From Candidatus Sulfopaludibacter sp. SbA3 (GTDB taxonomy: Bacteria > Acidobacteriota > Vicinamibacteria > Vicinamibacterales > UBA2999): a stretch of DNA of 7,218 bases. Under the pieces are notes generated by a model. It saw only the letters and a program-made list of their open reading frames with translations. It made no database searches and was not told where the DNA came from. The stretch is from NCBI GenBank assembly GCA_945866285.1, contig CAMBHC010000129.1, positions 1 through 7,218 on the forward strand, written 5' to 3'. Positions 1 to 5,995 of this stretch are shown here, one piece after another. The number at the start of each line of letters is the position of its first letter. Position 1 is the first letter of the stretch. Made by a program: the position numbers and the translations under genes.

Positions 1-237
1 GATGCCCACTGCGCATGTGGCGCGAAGTGGATGACCAAGTCCACGAGCAAGGACCTCCACCTGGACGTCTGCTCGAGCTGCCACCCCTTCTTCACCGGCC
101 GCCAGAAGCTGCTCGATACCGAAGGCCGCATCACGCGCTTCACCAAGAAGTTTGGCGCGCAGACGGTCGAGAAAGCCAAGACCGCAGCCACCGCCGTCAA
201 GGCGACCAAGGCCAAGGCCGCCAATAAGCCCAGCTAG
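1..237 (+). CDS. rpmE: 50S ribosomal protein L31, 3' part (5' end outside window)
   Basis: L31 is a small zinc-binding protein of the large ribosomal subunit, near the central protuberance and the contact with the 30S subunit. The frame is open from base 1 and ends at TAG 235-237, giving 78 visible codons. The C-x-C-G motif (C4, C6 of the visible part) and the signature LDVCSSCHPFFTG (visible residues 21-33, with C24 and C27) supply the four cysteines of the zinc-binding, cysteine-containing (C+) type of L31. Only roughly a dozen N-terminal residues should be missing. The C-terminus carries an extra Lys/Ala-rich tail of about 24 residues (TVEKAKTAATAVKATKAKAA...), longer than the E. coli protein and probably disordered and RNA-contacting. 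The internal ATG at 31 lies after the first cysteine pair, so it is not the true start. The gene converges on the exonuclease gene, with 24 bp between stops. Confidence 0.94.
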   Translation, partial: DAHCACGAKWMTKSTSKDLHLDVCSSCHPFFTGRQKLLDTEGRITRFTKKFGAQTVEKAKTAATAVKATKAKAANKPS

Positions 238-251
238 GCTACCGATTGAAC

Positions 252-277
252 ACAGACAGGGCTACTGACCTGTCTGT
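252..277. terminator. Possible shared terminator hairpin between convergent genes
   Basis: A perfect 9-bp inverted repeat (ACAGACAGG at 252-260, CCTGTCTGT at 269-277) encloses an 8-nt loop. It sits between the rpmE stop and the 3' end of the convergent exonuclease gene and contains the exonuclease stop codon (262-264). Its position suits a bidirectional terminator or 3'-end stabiliser. Neither side has a T-tract, so it is not a canonical intrinsic terminator. Confidence 0.33.
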
Positions 278-1665
278 AGCGTGTCGTCCAGGGCGGCCAC
301 CAGGCCGCCCTGTTCGCGTACCGCCAACTTTCGGTCCAGCCGCTGCAGCCGGTGCTCGGCTGCCACCTTGCGGTTGCCTTCGAGGTTGCCGCTGAGCACA
401 TCAAGTACCAGCGAGCGCGCCGTGCCCAGGTCGCGCGAGCGGTGCTCGTGGTAAATCGCCAGCGCTTCCTTCGCTTCGTGCCGCAGCACTGCGGCGCAAC
501 GCGGCAGGACCGCCAGCTCACGCCAGGCCTCCGCGGCTTCGTGCACACGGCCGCCTCGCCGCCGGATCCACGCCAGCCGGCGTAGCCCATCAGCGTGCAC
601 GTCGGGCTCGGTGCCAATCCGTTTTGCCAGCTCAATGCACCTCAGCAATGCGCCTTCGGCGTGCTCGGGCGAGCCGCCACGCTCGTACAGGCGCGCCAAC
701 CCAAAGCACTCGTGAGGATTGGACGATTCGAGCGGACCGCGGCTGACGAGGGTCAGTGCCCGCGCCATCACGGCCGCCAGCGAGACCAGGTCCAGCCGAT
801 TGTGCTCGAGCACGGCTTCGAGCGGTCGCGCATCGCCGTCGCGGACAAACTGAAAATACCGCGACGGGATCTCGAAGCCGGGCACGTCGCCCACGCGATG
901 CAGGCCGACGAGGTGCTTCTCGAGCACTGATAGCGAGCAGCTGCTCGCGTCCGGATCCGGGCCGGCCGCGGTTGGCCGGCCTCGCCACAACCGCCGCGCG
1001 GGGTGCAGCATGTCGAGATGCGGCGTCTCGGCCAGCGGAAACGGCAGGCGATGAAACAGGAATCGCGTTTCGATCAACGGCACGTCGAAGGTCTTGCCGT
1101 TGTAGGTCACCAGGGCGCCATGCGCGGCGGCCCACGCCGCCAGTTCCGCGAGCACGGCGCGTTCGTGCTCGAAGCCAGGCATCAGGAACTGCCGGACGCG
1201 GATGGAGTCGCCATCGATCGCCGCACAGCCAACGAGGAAGGCCTGCGTGCCGGCACCGGTGAAGAGTCCTGTGGTTTCAAGGTCCAAGAAAAGGAGGGCC
1301 GGGACTTCAGTCCCGGCCGTGCCTGAAACGCCTTTTGCCGAAGGCCACGCCCTCGCCATCGTCGCCAGTGCGTCCTGGTTCTCCTGGAGCGCCTCGATGA
1401 TGTCGCCGATGCGACGGAATCCGTGCAGATCGTCCGCGCGGTACTCACGGTCGACGATGATGACGGCGCCTTCGGCGCGTTCGCGGACGGTGCCGCCGAG
1501 AACGATAGCGGCATCTGACGTTCGGATGGCGACGGCTTCAGCCGTCGCCGGTAAGCGATGGCTAAAGCCATCGCTCTCCGAACGAGCCAATTCCGGCGAC
1601 ACGACCGGCACGGCCGAAGGCTTGGTGCCCTGGACGATGCCGCGGAGTCGATCGAGCGTCGACAT
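262..1665 (-). CDS. mrfB: YprB/MrfB-family DEDD exonuclease (RNase H-like) with TPR-like C-terminus
   Basis: This 467-aa protein is a predicted metal-dependent 3'-5' exonuclease of the YprB ribonuclease H-like family. In Bacillus subtilis the YprB protein (MrfB) works with the helicase MrfA in repair of mitomycin C damage. Exonuclease motif I is FLDLETTGL (D128, E130), motif II is YNGKTFDVPLI (188-198, D194), and motif III is HNRLDLVSL (288-296, H288, D292), a complete DEDD set. Residues about 316-450 form a helical, TPR-like region (NPHECFGLARLYERGG and similar), as in MrfB. It is cytoplasmic, with no signal peptide. The ATG lies two bases after the stop of the helicase gene (TAG-CC-ATG), so translation is probably coupled and the two genes form one operon. 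A GAGG about 13 nt upstream is a weak ribosome binding site. Residues 28-49 are encoded by a palindromic repeat, and residues 116-123, just before motif I, by a related hairpin. Neither belongs to the catalytic fold. The family call is firm; the exact substrate is inferred. Confidence 0.9.
   Translation of the reverse strand: MSTLDRLRGIVQGTKPSAVPVVSPELARSESDGFSHRLPATAEAVAIRTSDAAIVLGGTVRERAEGAVIIVDREYRADDLHGFRRIGDIIEALQENQDALATMARAWPSAKGVSGTAGTEVPALLFLDLETTGLFTGAGTQAFLVGCAAIDGDSIRVRQFLMPGFEHERAVLAELAAWAAAHGALVTYNGKTFDVPLIETRFLFHRLPFPLAETPHLDMLHPARRLWRGRPTAAGPDPDASSCSLSVLEKHLVGLHRVGDVPGFEIPSRYFQFVRDGDARPLEAVLEHNRLDLVSLAAVMARALTLVSRGPLESSNPHECFGLARLYERGGSPEHAEGALLRCIELAKRIGTEPDVHADGLRRLAWIRRRGGRVHEAAEAWRELAVLPRCAAVLRHEAKEALAIYHEHRSRDLGTARSLVLDVLSGNLEGNRKVAAEHRLQRLDRKLAVREQGGLVAALDDTLQTGQ
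1297..1318. repeat. Single 22-nt hairpin (9-bp stem, TTCA loop) inside mrfB
   Basis: GGCCGGGAC (1297-1305), TTCA, GTCCCGGCC (1310-1318) form a perfect 9-bp stem with the same TTCA tetraloop and 22-nt length as the half-units of the compound repeats at 1520 and 1690. The stem sequence differs. It encodes residues 116-123 of the exonuclease, ending about four residues before the catalytic FLDLETTGL motif. No mate hairpin or terminal inverted repeat was seen, so it may be a separate repeat subfamily or a half-unit. Confidence 0.6.
1520..1583. repeat. Compound palindromic repeat, copy 1, in frame within mrfB
   Basis: This 64-bp element has terminal inverted repeats GTTCGGA (1520-1526) and TCCGAAC (1577-1583). 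Between them are two perfect 9-bp hairpins: GGCGACGGC-TTCA-GCCGTCGCC (1528-1549) and AGCGATGGC-TAAA-GCCATCGCT (1554-1575), separated by a 4-nt spacer. It encodes residues 28-49 of the exonuclease (RSESDGFSHR...TAEAVAIRT) without disrupting the frame. The architecture is 7-1-22-4-22-1-7 nt. It matches the copy at 1690-1756 in order, orientation and reading phase. Confidence 0.88.
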
Positions 1666-1667
1666 GG

Positions 1668-4148
1668 CTAGAACGGAACCTCGTCGTCCGTTTGGAGAGC
1701 GACGGCTTCAGCCGTCGCTACCCCTTGGCGACGGCTAAAGCCATCGCCCTCCGAACGCAAGCCATCGCCCTCCGAACGTCCCAACAGGTGCTCGAGCAGC
1801 CTGAGGGCCACCGTCTTGGCCAGCGGCCCGGTCTCGCCCACGGGGCCGACACAGGTCGGGCAGCCGGTCTCGCAATCGCACCCCGCAATCAGGGCACTCG
1901 CCTTCGACAGCAGCTCCCGCTGCATTCCCCACAGGGGCGCGCTGAAGCCGATGCCGCCGGGATAGGCGTCGTAGATAAAGATCCGCGGCCAGTCCGTTCC
2001 GGCCTGGTCCTGCTCACCCGTGTTCACCGACAGGCCGATGTCGCGCGCGTCGCACATCAGTAGCAGCTGCGCCACCTGCTTCATGGCAAAGGCGAGGCCG
2101 ACGACGCCGTCGCGGCGGTCGTCGGTGGCGTACGGCAGCGTGTTCATCACCGCCAGGGGAATCTCCAGCCAATACGACGTCGTGTGCATCTGCTGCTCAG
2201 GCAGATCAAGTTCACCCGAACCGACGTTTTCGTTGGTGTGAAACTTGATCTTCTTGAAGCCGACCACGCGCGACACCACGTGCACCTCGCCGTGCAGCGC
2301 CACGTTGGGCGAGTCCGCCGCGAAGCGATCCAGGATGGTGACCTTCGTGTAGGTGATGGCCGTCGTGTAGTAATCGCAGTCCACTTCCTTCACGTGCGCC
2401 TTGCGACCGACGAAGTCAAGTTCTTCCACCTGGAAAATCTTGCCCTCGACCATGTAGATGGCCTTGGGATGCAGCGTCGACAGGGCACTTGTGAAGTCGG
2501 TTTCGCCAATCACCTTGGCGCCGTTCGTGTGATCGGTAATCACGAAGTTATCGGACGAGATCGATCGCAAGCTCACGGCGTTGGCCGGGTACGACTCGCT
2601 CGTCCAGTGCCACTGCCCCGCCTCGTCTTCATGACCAGACCGGTGCACGAGTCCCGACTCCTGCAGCACGCCCAGCACCTCTTGCACGTTGACCTGGCCA
2701 TAGGTCTCATCGGTGGTGAACGGCAGCTCGAAGGCCGCGCACTTCACGTGATCCACCAGGATGTGGAGATTGTCGGGATTGACCAGCGCGTGTTCCGGCG
2801 AGGCATCGAAGAAGTACGACGGATGCCGCACGACAAATTGATCGATTGGCGCGCTCGACGACACCATGACGGCCGCCGACTGACCGGTCCGACGGCCGGC
2901 ACGACCGGCACGCTGCCAGGTGGAGGCGATGGTCCCCGGATATCCGGCCATCACGCAGACGTCCAGGGCGCCGATGTCGATGCCGAGCTCGAGCGCGTTG
3001 GTGGACACGACGCCGCGCACCTCACCAGCGCGCAGACCCTTCTCGATCTCGCGCCGCCGCAGCGGCAGGTAGCCACCGCGATAGCCGCGAATGCGTTCGG
3101 GCATGCCCGGCACGTCTTCAAAGTCTTCTTTCAGGTAGGTCGTCAGGATCTCGGTGGTGAGCCGGCTCTGCGCGAACACGATCACCTGGAGGTTGCGCCG
3201 CAGGAACTCACCCGCCACACGCCGCGATTCCGCCACGTACGAGCGCCGAATCCCCAGCTCGCGATTGACCACCGGCGGATTGACGAACACGAAGAACTTC
3301 TCGCCCCTCGGCGCGCCGCTCCTGCTCACGAGCGAGAACGGCCGCTCCGCGAGCCCCTCCGCCAGCTCCAACGGATTGGCGATGGTCGCCGACGAACAGA
3401 TGAACTGCGGGTTCGATCCGTAGTGACGGCAAATGCGCTGCAGCCGTCGCAGCACGTTGGCGAGGTGGCTGCCAAACACGCCGCGGTAGGCATGCAGTTC
3501 GTCGATGACGATGAACTGGAGGTTCTCGAACAGCTTGGCCCAGCGTGGATGGTGCGGGAGGATCCCGGAGTGCAGCATGTCGGGATTGCTGAGGACGATC
3601 TGAGCCTTGCTGCGGATGGTGCGGCGCGCATCCTGCGGCGTGTCGCCGTCGTAGGTGTGCACGCCGATCTCATGCTCTTCGCCAGTAACTTTGCCGATGG
3701 CGCCGACCAGTTCGTGCAGCTCCGCCATCTGATCCTGCGCCAGCGCCTTGGTCGGGAACAGATACAGCGCGCGCGTTGCCGGGTTCTTCAGGATGCGATC
3801 GAGAACTGGCAGGTTGTAGCAGAGCGTCTTGCCCGACGCGGTCGGTGTGGTGACCACCACCTGCTTGCCCTGGGCAACGAGATCGAAGGCCTCGGCCTGG
3901 TGCGTGTAGAGCTGCTGGACACCTCGCGCCTCGAACGCCGCGCGCAGGCGCGGGTCGATGCCGGCGGGAAACGGCGCATAGGCCGCCTCGACCGCAGGCA
4001 GCCGCCGGACTGCGGTCACGACTTCGTCCGGGGTGTCCGCGCGGTCGAGCTCCGAGCCCGACGCCAGGACCTGGAGCGCGCTCTGGAGGGCGAGCTGCTT
4101 ATGTTCGAGCGAGCGCCGTACGGGGAGCGTCGCCTTGTCTGACGCCAT
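1668..4148 (-). CDS. mrfA: MrfA/YprA-family SF2 DExH helicase with C-terminal DUF1998 cysteine cluster
   Basis: This 826-aa ATP-dependent DNA helicase belongs to the YprA/MrfA group (related to eukaryotic Hrq1). In Bacillus subtilis MrfA is a 3'-5' helicase acting with MrfB in excision of mitomycin C lesions. Visible motifs in order are a Q-like YTHQAEAF (81-88), Walker A TPTASGKT (101-108), FPTKALAQDQ (131-140), SNPDML (187-192), the DELH Walker B box (216-219), SSATI (252-256), VIVFAQSR (322-329), STNALELGIDIGALD (382-396) and QRAGRAGR (412-419). The C-terminal part has the DUF1998-type cysteine cluster: C699, then CDCETGCPTC (C757, C759, C763, C766), expected to bind zinc. The start at 4148 gives a normal N-terminus for the family, although no good Shine-Dalgarno precedes it. 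It is the first gene of a two-gene operon with the exonuclease. The last 36 residues, after LLEHLLG, come largely from an inserted palindromic repeat with a duplicated heptapeptide (RSEGDGL/RSEGDGF), ending TDDEVPF. All catalytic motifs are intact, so it should be functional. Confidence 0.94.
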   Translation of the reverse strand: MASDKATLPVRRSLEHKQLALQSALQVLASGSELDRADTPDEVVTAVRRLPAVEAAYAPFPAGIDPRLRAAFEARGVQQLYTHQAEAFDLVAQGKQVVVTTPTASGKTLCYNLPVLDRILKNPATRALYLFPTKALAQDQMAELHELVGAIGKVTGEEHEIGVHTYDGDTPQDARRTIRSKAQIVLSNPDMLHSGILPHHPRWAKLFENLQFIVIDELHAYRGVFGSHLANVLRRLQRICRHYGSNPQFICSSATIANPLELAEGLAERPFSLVSRSGAPRGEKFFVFVNPPVVNRELGIRRSYVAESRRVAGEFLRRNLQVIVFAQSRLTTEILTTYLKEDFEDVPGMPERIRGYRGGYLPLRRREIEKGLRAGEVRGVVSTNALELGIDIGALDVCVMAGYPGTIASTWQRAGRAGRRTGQSAAVMVSSSAPIDQFVVRHPSYFFDASPEHALVNPDNLHILVDHVKCAAFELPFTTDETYGQVNVQEVLGVLQESGLVHRSGHEDEAGQWHWTSESYPANAVSLRSISSDNFVITDHTNGAKVIGETDFTSALSTLHPKAIYMVEGKIFQVEELDFVGRKAHVKEVDCDYYTTAITYTKVTILDRFAADSPNVALHGEVHVVSRVVGFKKIKFHTNENVGSGELDLPEQQMHTTSYWLEIPLAVMNTLPYATDDRRDGVVGLAFAMKQVAQLLLMCDARDIGLSVNTGEQDQAGTDWPRIFIYDAYPGGIGFSAPLWGMQRELLSKASALIAGCDCETGCPTCVGPVGETGPLAKTVALRLLEHLLGRSEGDGLRSEGDGFSRRQGVATAEAVALQTDDEVPF
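1690..1756. repeat. Compound palindromic repeat, copy 2, in frame at the 3' end of mrfA
   Basis: This 67-bp element has terminal repeats GTTTGGA (1690-1696) and TCCGAAC (1750-1756), which pair at six of seven positions. Hairpin one is AGCGACGGC-TTCA-GCCGTCGCT (1698-1719), a perfect 9-bp stem. Hairpin two is GGCGACGGC-TAAA-GCCATCGCC (1727-1748), with one mismatch that becomes a G-U pair in the minus-strand mRNA. The spacer is 7 nt, exactly one codon longer than in the copy at 1520. It encodes most of residues 798-820 of the helicase (EGDGFSRRQGVATAEAVAL). Both copies enter the coding frame in the same phase. Confidence 0.88.
1739..1778. repeat. 21-bp tandem duplication at the outer end of repeat copy 2
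   Basis: AGCCATCGCCCTCCGAACG occurs at 1739-1757 and again at 1760-1778, a 21-bp period with identity over 19 bases. It duplicates one hairpin arm plus the terminal repeat. Since 21 bp is seven codons, it adds a second RSEGDG heptapeptide to the helicase without a frameshift. Confidence 0.85.
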
Positions 4149-4233
4149 AGGTAATCGCGTGCAATGCTACACGATCATCGGACGAAAGGGCGAACAAACC
4201 ACAAAAGCCAGCCTGCCCGACCAACAGCTGCTG

Positions 4234-4626
4234 CTACATCTTGGTCCGGACCACGCGGCGATTGCGGGCACGGCCGGCCTCGATGCCCTTCCCCGTCAGC
4301 AGCGGCGCGCGCGGTGGAGAGCTTCAGGTTGGCTGCCTTGTCGCCCACGTTGTTGGCGTGGCCTTCGATGCGCAGCCTCCACTCCATGTTGGCCGTTAAT
4401 ACCGCCAGCACGTCGTTCAACACGGCATCGGATGCCGGCGTGATCGCGGCCTGGCCCGTCGCGAAGGTAATACCGAGACGTCCAACAACTCATTGAACAT
4501 GCAGCCAGGCATGCGGCTGACGAGCGCCTACTTCTTGTAGTCGCTCTCGTCGACGCCTGGCTCTTGGGCCCACGCCGGAACGGCCACCAGCAGCGCGAAC
4601 AACAGAATCGAGGTCGGTCACATCAT
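4234..4626 (-). pseudogene. Decayed OmpA-family outer-membrane protein gene
   Basis: Fragments of one OmpA-like protein can be read in order on the minus strand. From ATG at 4624-4626, M-M-stop-PTSILLFALLVAVPAWAQEP looks like a lipid-export (Sec) signal peptide with an AWA|Q cleavage site. The TGA at 4618-4620 is one change from CGA (Arg), which would give the usual basic n-region. A second stop (TAG 4528-4530) follows ESDYKK. After ALVSRMPGCMFNE the frame shifts to ITFATGQAAITP, then VLNDVLAVL and RLRIEGHANNVGDKAAN, the core of the OmpA C-terminal peptidoglycan-binding domain (usual form IEGHTDNVG). After KLSTARAA the frame shifts again to LTGKGIEAGRARNRRVVRTKM and a stop at 4234-4236. The remnant has about 130 codons, so a large central part is missing, and the segment between EAGR and ARNRRV appears deleted too. 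Two stops, two frameshifts and deletions rule out function. The family call rests on motif memory; the decay is seen directly. Confidence 0.8.
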
Positions 4627-4635
4627 GTTTGCCGT

Positions 4636-4641
4636 TATAGT
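4636..4641 (+). promoter_or_regulatory. Possible -10 box (TATAGT) for the permease gene
   Basis: TATAGT matches the TATAAT consensus at five of six positions in a region otherwise poor in A+T. The expected transcription start, about 7 nt downstream, would fall near 4648, only a few bases before the ATG at 4652, giving an almost leaderless mRNA. No convincing -35 box lies 16-18 bp upstream. Confidence 0.25.
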
Positions 4642-4651
4642 TTCCCCCAGC

Positions 4652-5995
4652 ATGGCTACTCTTGTTCGCCGCCTCGGCCTCATGAGCTCAATCGGCCTCG
4701 TCATCGGCATCACCATTGGCGGCGGTATTTTCCGCACCCCGGCCGGCATAGCCACGCGGGTGCCCGATCCCGTCCTGATGATGGGCGTGTGGGTGCTCGG
4801 CGGCATAATCGTGCTGTGCGGGGCACTGGCCTTCGCGGAGCTGTCGGCGGCCATGCCCGAAACGGGCGGCATGTATGTCTACCTGCGCGAGGGCTGGGGC
4901 CGGCCCTACGCCTTTCTCTACGGCTGGGCGCAACTGGTGCTGATTCGCGCCGCAGCGCTCGGCGGCATCTCGTCGGTATTCGGCGAGTACTTCATGCGGG
5001 TGTTCGGACTCGATCCCATTGCTCATCCGGCCTGGGCTGACTACCTCGCGGCCGCGGCGATCATCTTCGCCGGGGTGACGAACATCGTCGGCGTTCAGTT
5101 GGGTGCGCTGTTCGCGGGTATCTCGACCGTGACCAAGTTCGGCGCGCTCGCCTTGCTGGTCGGCGCTGCCTTTCTGCTGGGCGGCAACGCCGGCGCGTCG
5201 ATTAGCCACCTGGCGTCGAACGGTGCCCCCGTCGACGCCGGCGTCTTCGGCCTGGCGTTGATTTCGGTGATGTGGGCCTACGACGGGTTTGCGGATCTGA
5301 CCTTTGCCAGCGGCGAGGTCAAGGACCCGCAGCGCAACCTGCCGCGCGCGATCATCATCGGTACGGTGATGATCATCGCCATTTACGTGCTGGCGAACGC
5401 GGCCTACCTGTATGTGAGCCCGATCGAGACGATGGCCAGCTCGCGCCTGATTGCCGCCGACACCATGGGCGCGCTGTTCGGGCAGGCCGGCGTCTCGTTC
5501 ATCGCGGTGGTCGTGATGATTTCCACCTTTGGATCGTTGATGGGCAGCATGCTCGCCTCGCCGCGCATCTTCTTCGCCATGGCCGACGACAAGATGCTGT
5601 TCGCGCCCATTGCCAAGGTTCACCCGACGTGGCAGACGCCGCACGTCGCGATCGGCCTGGCCACGGTGCTGGGCGTGGCGATGGTGATGACGCAGACGTT
5701 CGAGCAGCTCACCGACACATTCGTGCTGGCGATGTGGCCCTTCTACGCATTGAGCGTGGCCGCCATCTACACACTGCGCAAGTCGCAGCCGAACCTGCAT
5801 CGGCCTTACAAAGTGGTGGGATATCCGTTCGTGCCGGCCGTGTTCATCGCGGCGGCGGTCTATCTGGTGGTCAACGCGCTGATCAGCGATCCGGTGTGGA
5901 CCTCGATCACCTTCGGCGTGGTGCTGCTGGGACTGCCGGTGTATTACGTGTGGTTTAGAACATCCGCGACTGACAGCCGTCCACAACCACGGTAG
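4652..5995 (+). CDS. APC-superfamily amino-acid permease (LAT/SteT-like)
   Basis: This 447-aa integral inner-membrane protein is a predicted amino-acid transporter or exchanger with about 12 hydrophobic segments. Numbering from 4652, the first helix has IGITIGGGIF (19-27 region), the unwound substrate-binding G-x-G of APC transporters. Helix 6 has WAYDGFADLTFASGEVKDP followed by QRNLPRA, the LAT-family signature. The C-terminal RPYKVVGYPFVP is typical of SteT/YfnA-like permeases. Substrate cannot be read from sequence. The frame is also open from ATG 4625, which has GAGGT (4610-4614) 10 nt upstream. I prefer 4652 because MATLVRRLGLMSS aligns with usual family N-termini, but it has no Shine-Dalgarno, so the start is unsettled. 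The start region abuts the divergent OmpA pseudogene. The last 13 codons plus the stop overlap the 3' end of the convergent dehydrogenase gene. Confidence 0.9.
   Translation: MATLVRRLGLMSSIGLVIGITIGGGIFRTPAGIATRVPDPVLMMGVWVLGGIIVLCGALAFAELSAAMPETGGMYVYLREGWGRPYAFLYGWAQLVLIRAAALGGISSVFGEYFMRVFGLDPIAHPAWADYLAAAAIIFAGVTNIVGVQLGALFAGISTVTKFGALALLVGAAFLLGGNAGASISHLASNGAPVDAGVFGLALISVMWAYDGFADLTFASGEVKDPQRNLPRAIIIGTVMIIAIYVLANAAYLYVSPIETMASSRLIAADTMGALFGQAGVSFIAVVVMISTFGSLMGSMLASPRIFFAMADDKMLFAPIAKVHPTWQTPHVAIGLATVLGVAMVMTQTFEQLTDTFVLAMWPFYALSVAAIYTLRKSQPNLHRPYKVVGYPFVPAVFIAAAVYLVVNALISDPVWTSITFGVVLLGLPVYYVWFRTSATDSRPQPR

Noticed and set aside
15..227. Alternative 70-codon frame at the window start
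   Set aside because: It is an out-of-frame shadow of rpmE, whose zinc-finger cysteines and LDVCSSCHPFF signature are unambiguous.
1202..1738. Plus-strand open frame spanning both palindromic repeats
   Set aside because: It is antisense to mrfB and the mrfA end. The repeat is palindromic and therefore open on both strands; the exonuclease motifs fix the minus strand as coding.
1520..1780. CRISPR-like repeat cluster
   Set aside because: There are only two compound copies, in coding DNA, each internally palindromic and without regular unique spacers. No cas genes are present.
2184..4142. 652-codon open frame on the plus strand opposite the helicase gene
   Set aside because: It lies entirely antisense to a gene with all SF2 helicase motifs. 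Its His/Arg-rich translation has no recognisable domain and is the expected mirror of GC-rich codon use.
4149..4200. Promoter of the mrfAB operon
   Set aside because: A TAGCAT lies about 15 nt upstream of the helicase ATG on the minus strand, but no -35 box is at suitable spacing, so it is not listed as a feature.
4688..5986. 432-codon minus-strand open frame opposite the permease
   Set aside because: The translation is rich in His, Arg, Gln and Asp, typical of the reverse complement of a hydrophobic membrane protein. No motifs were seen.
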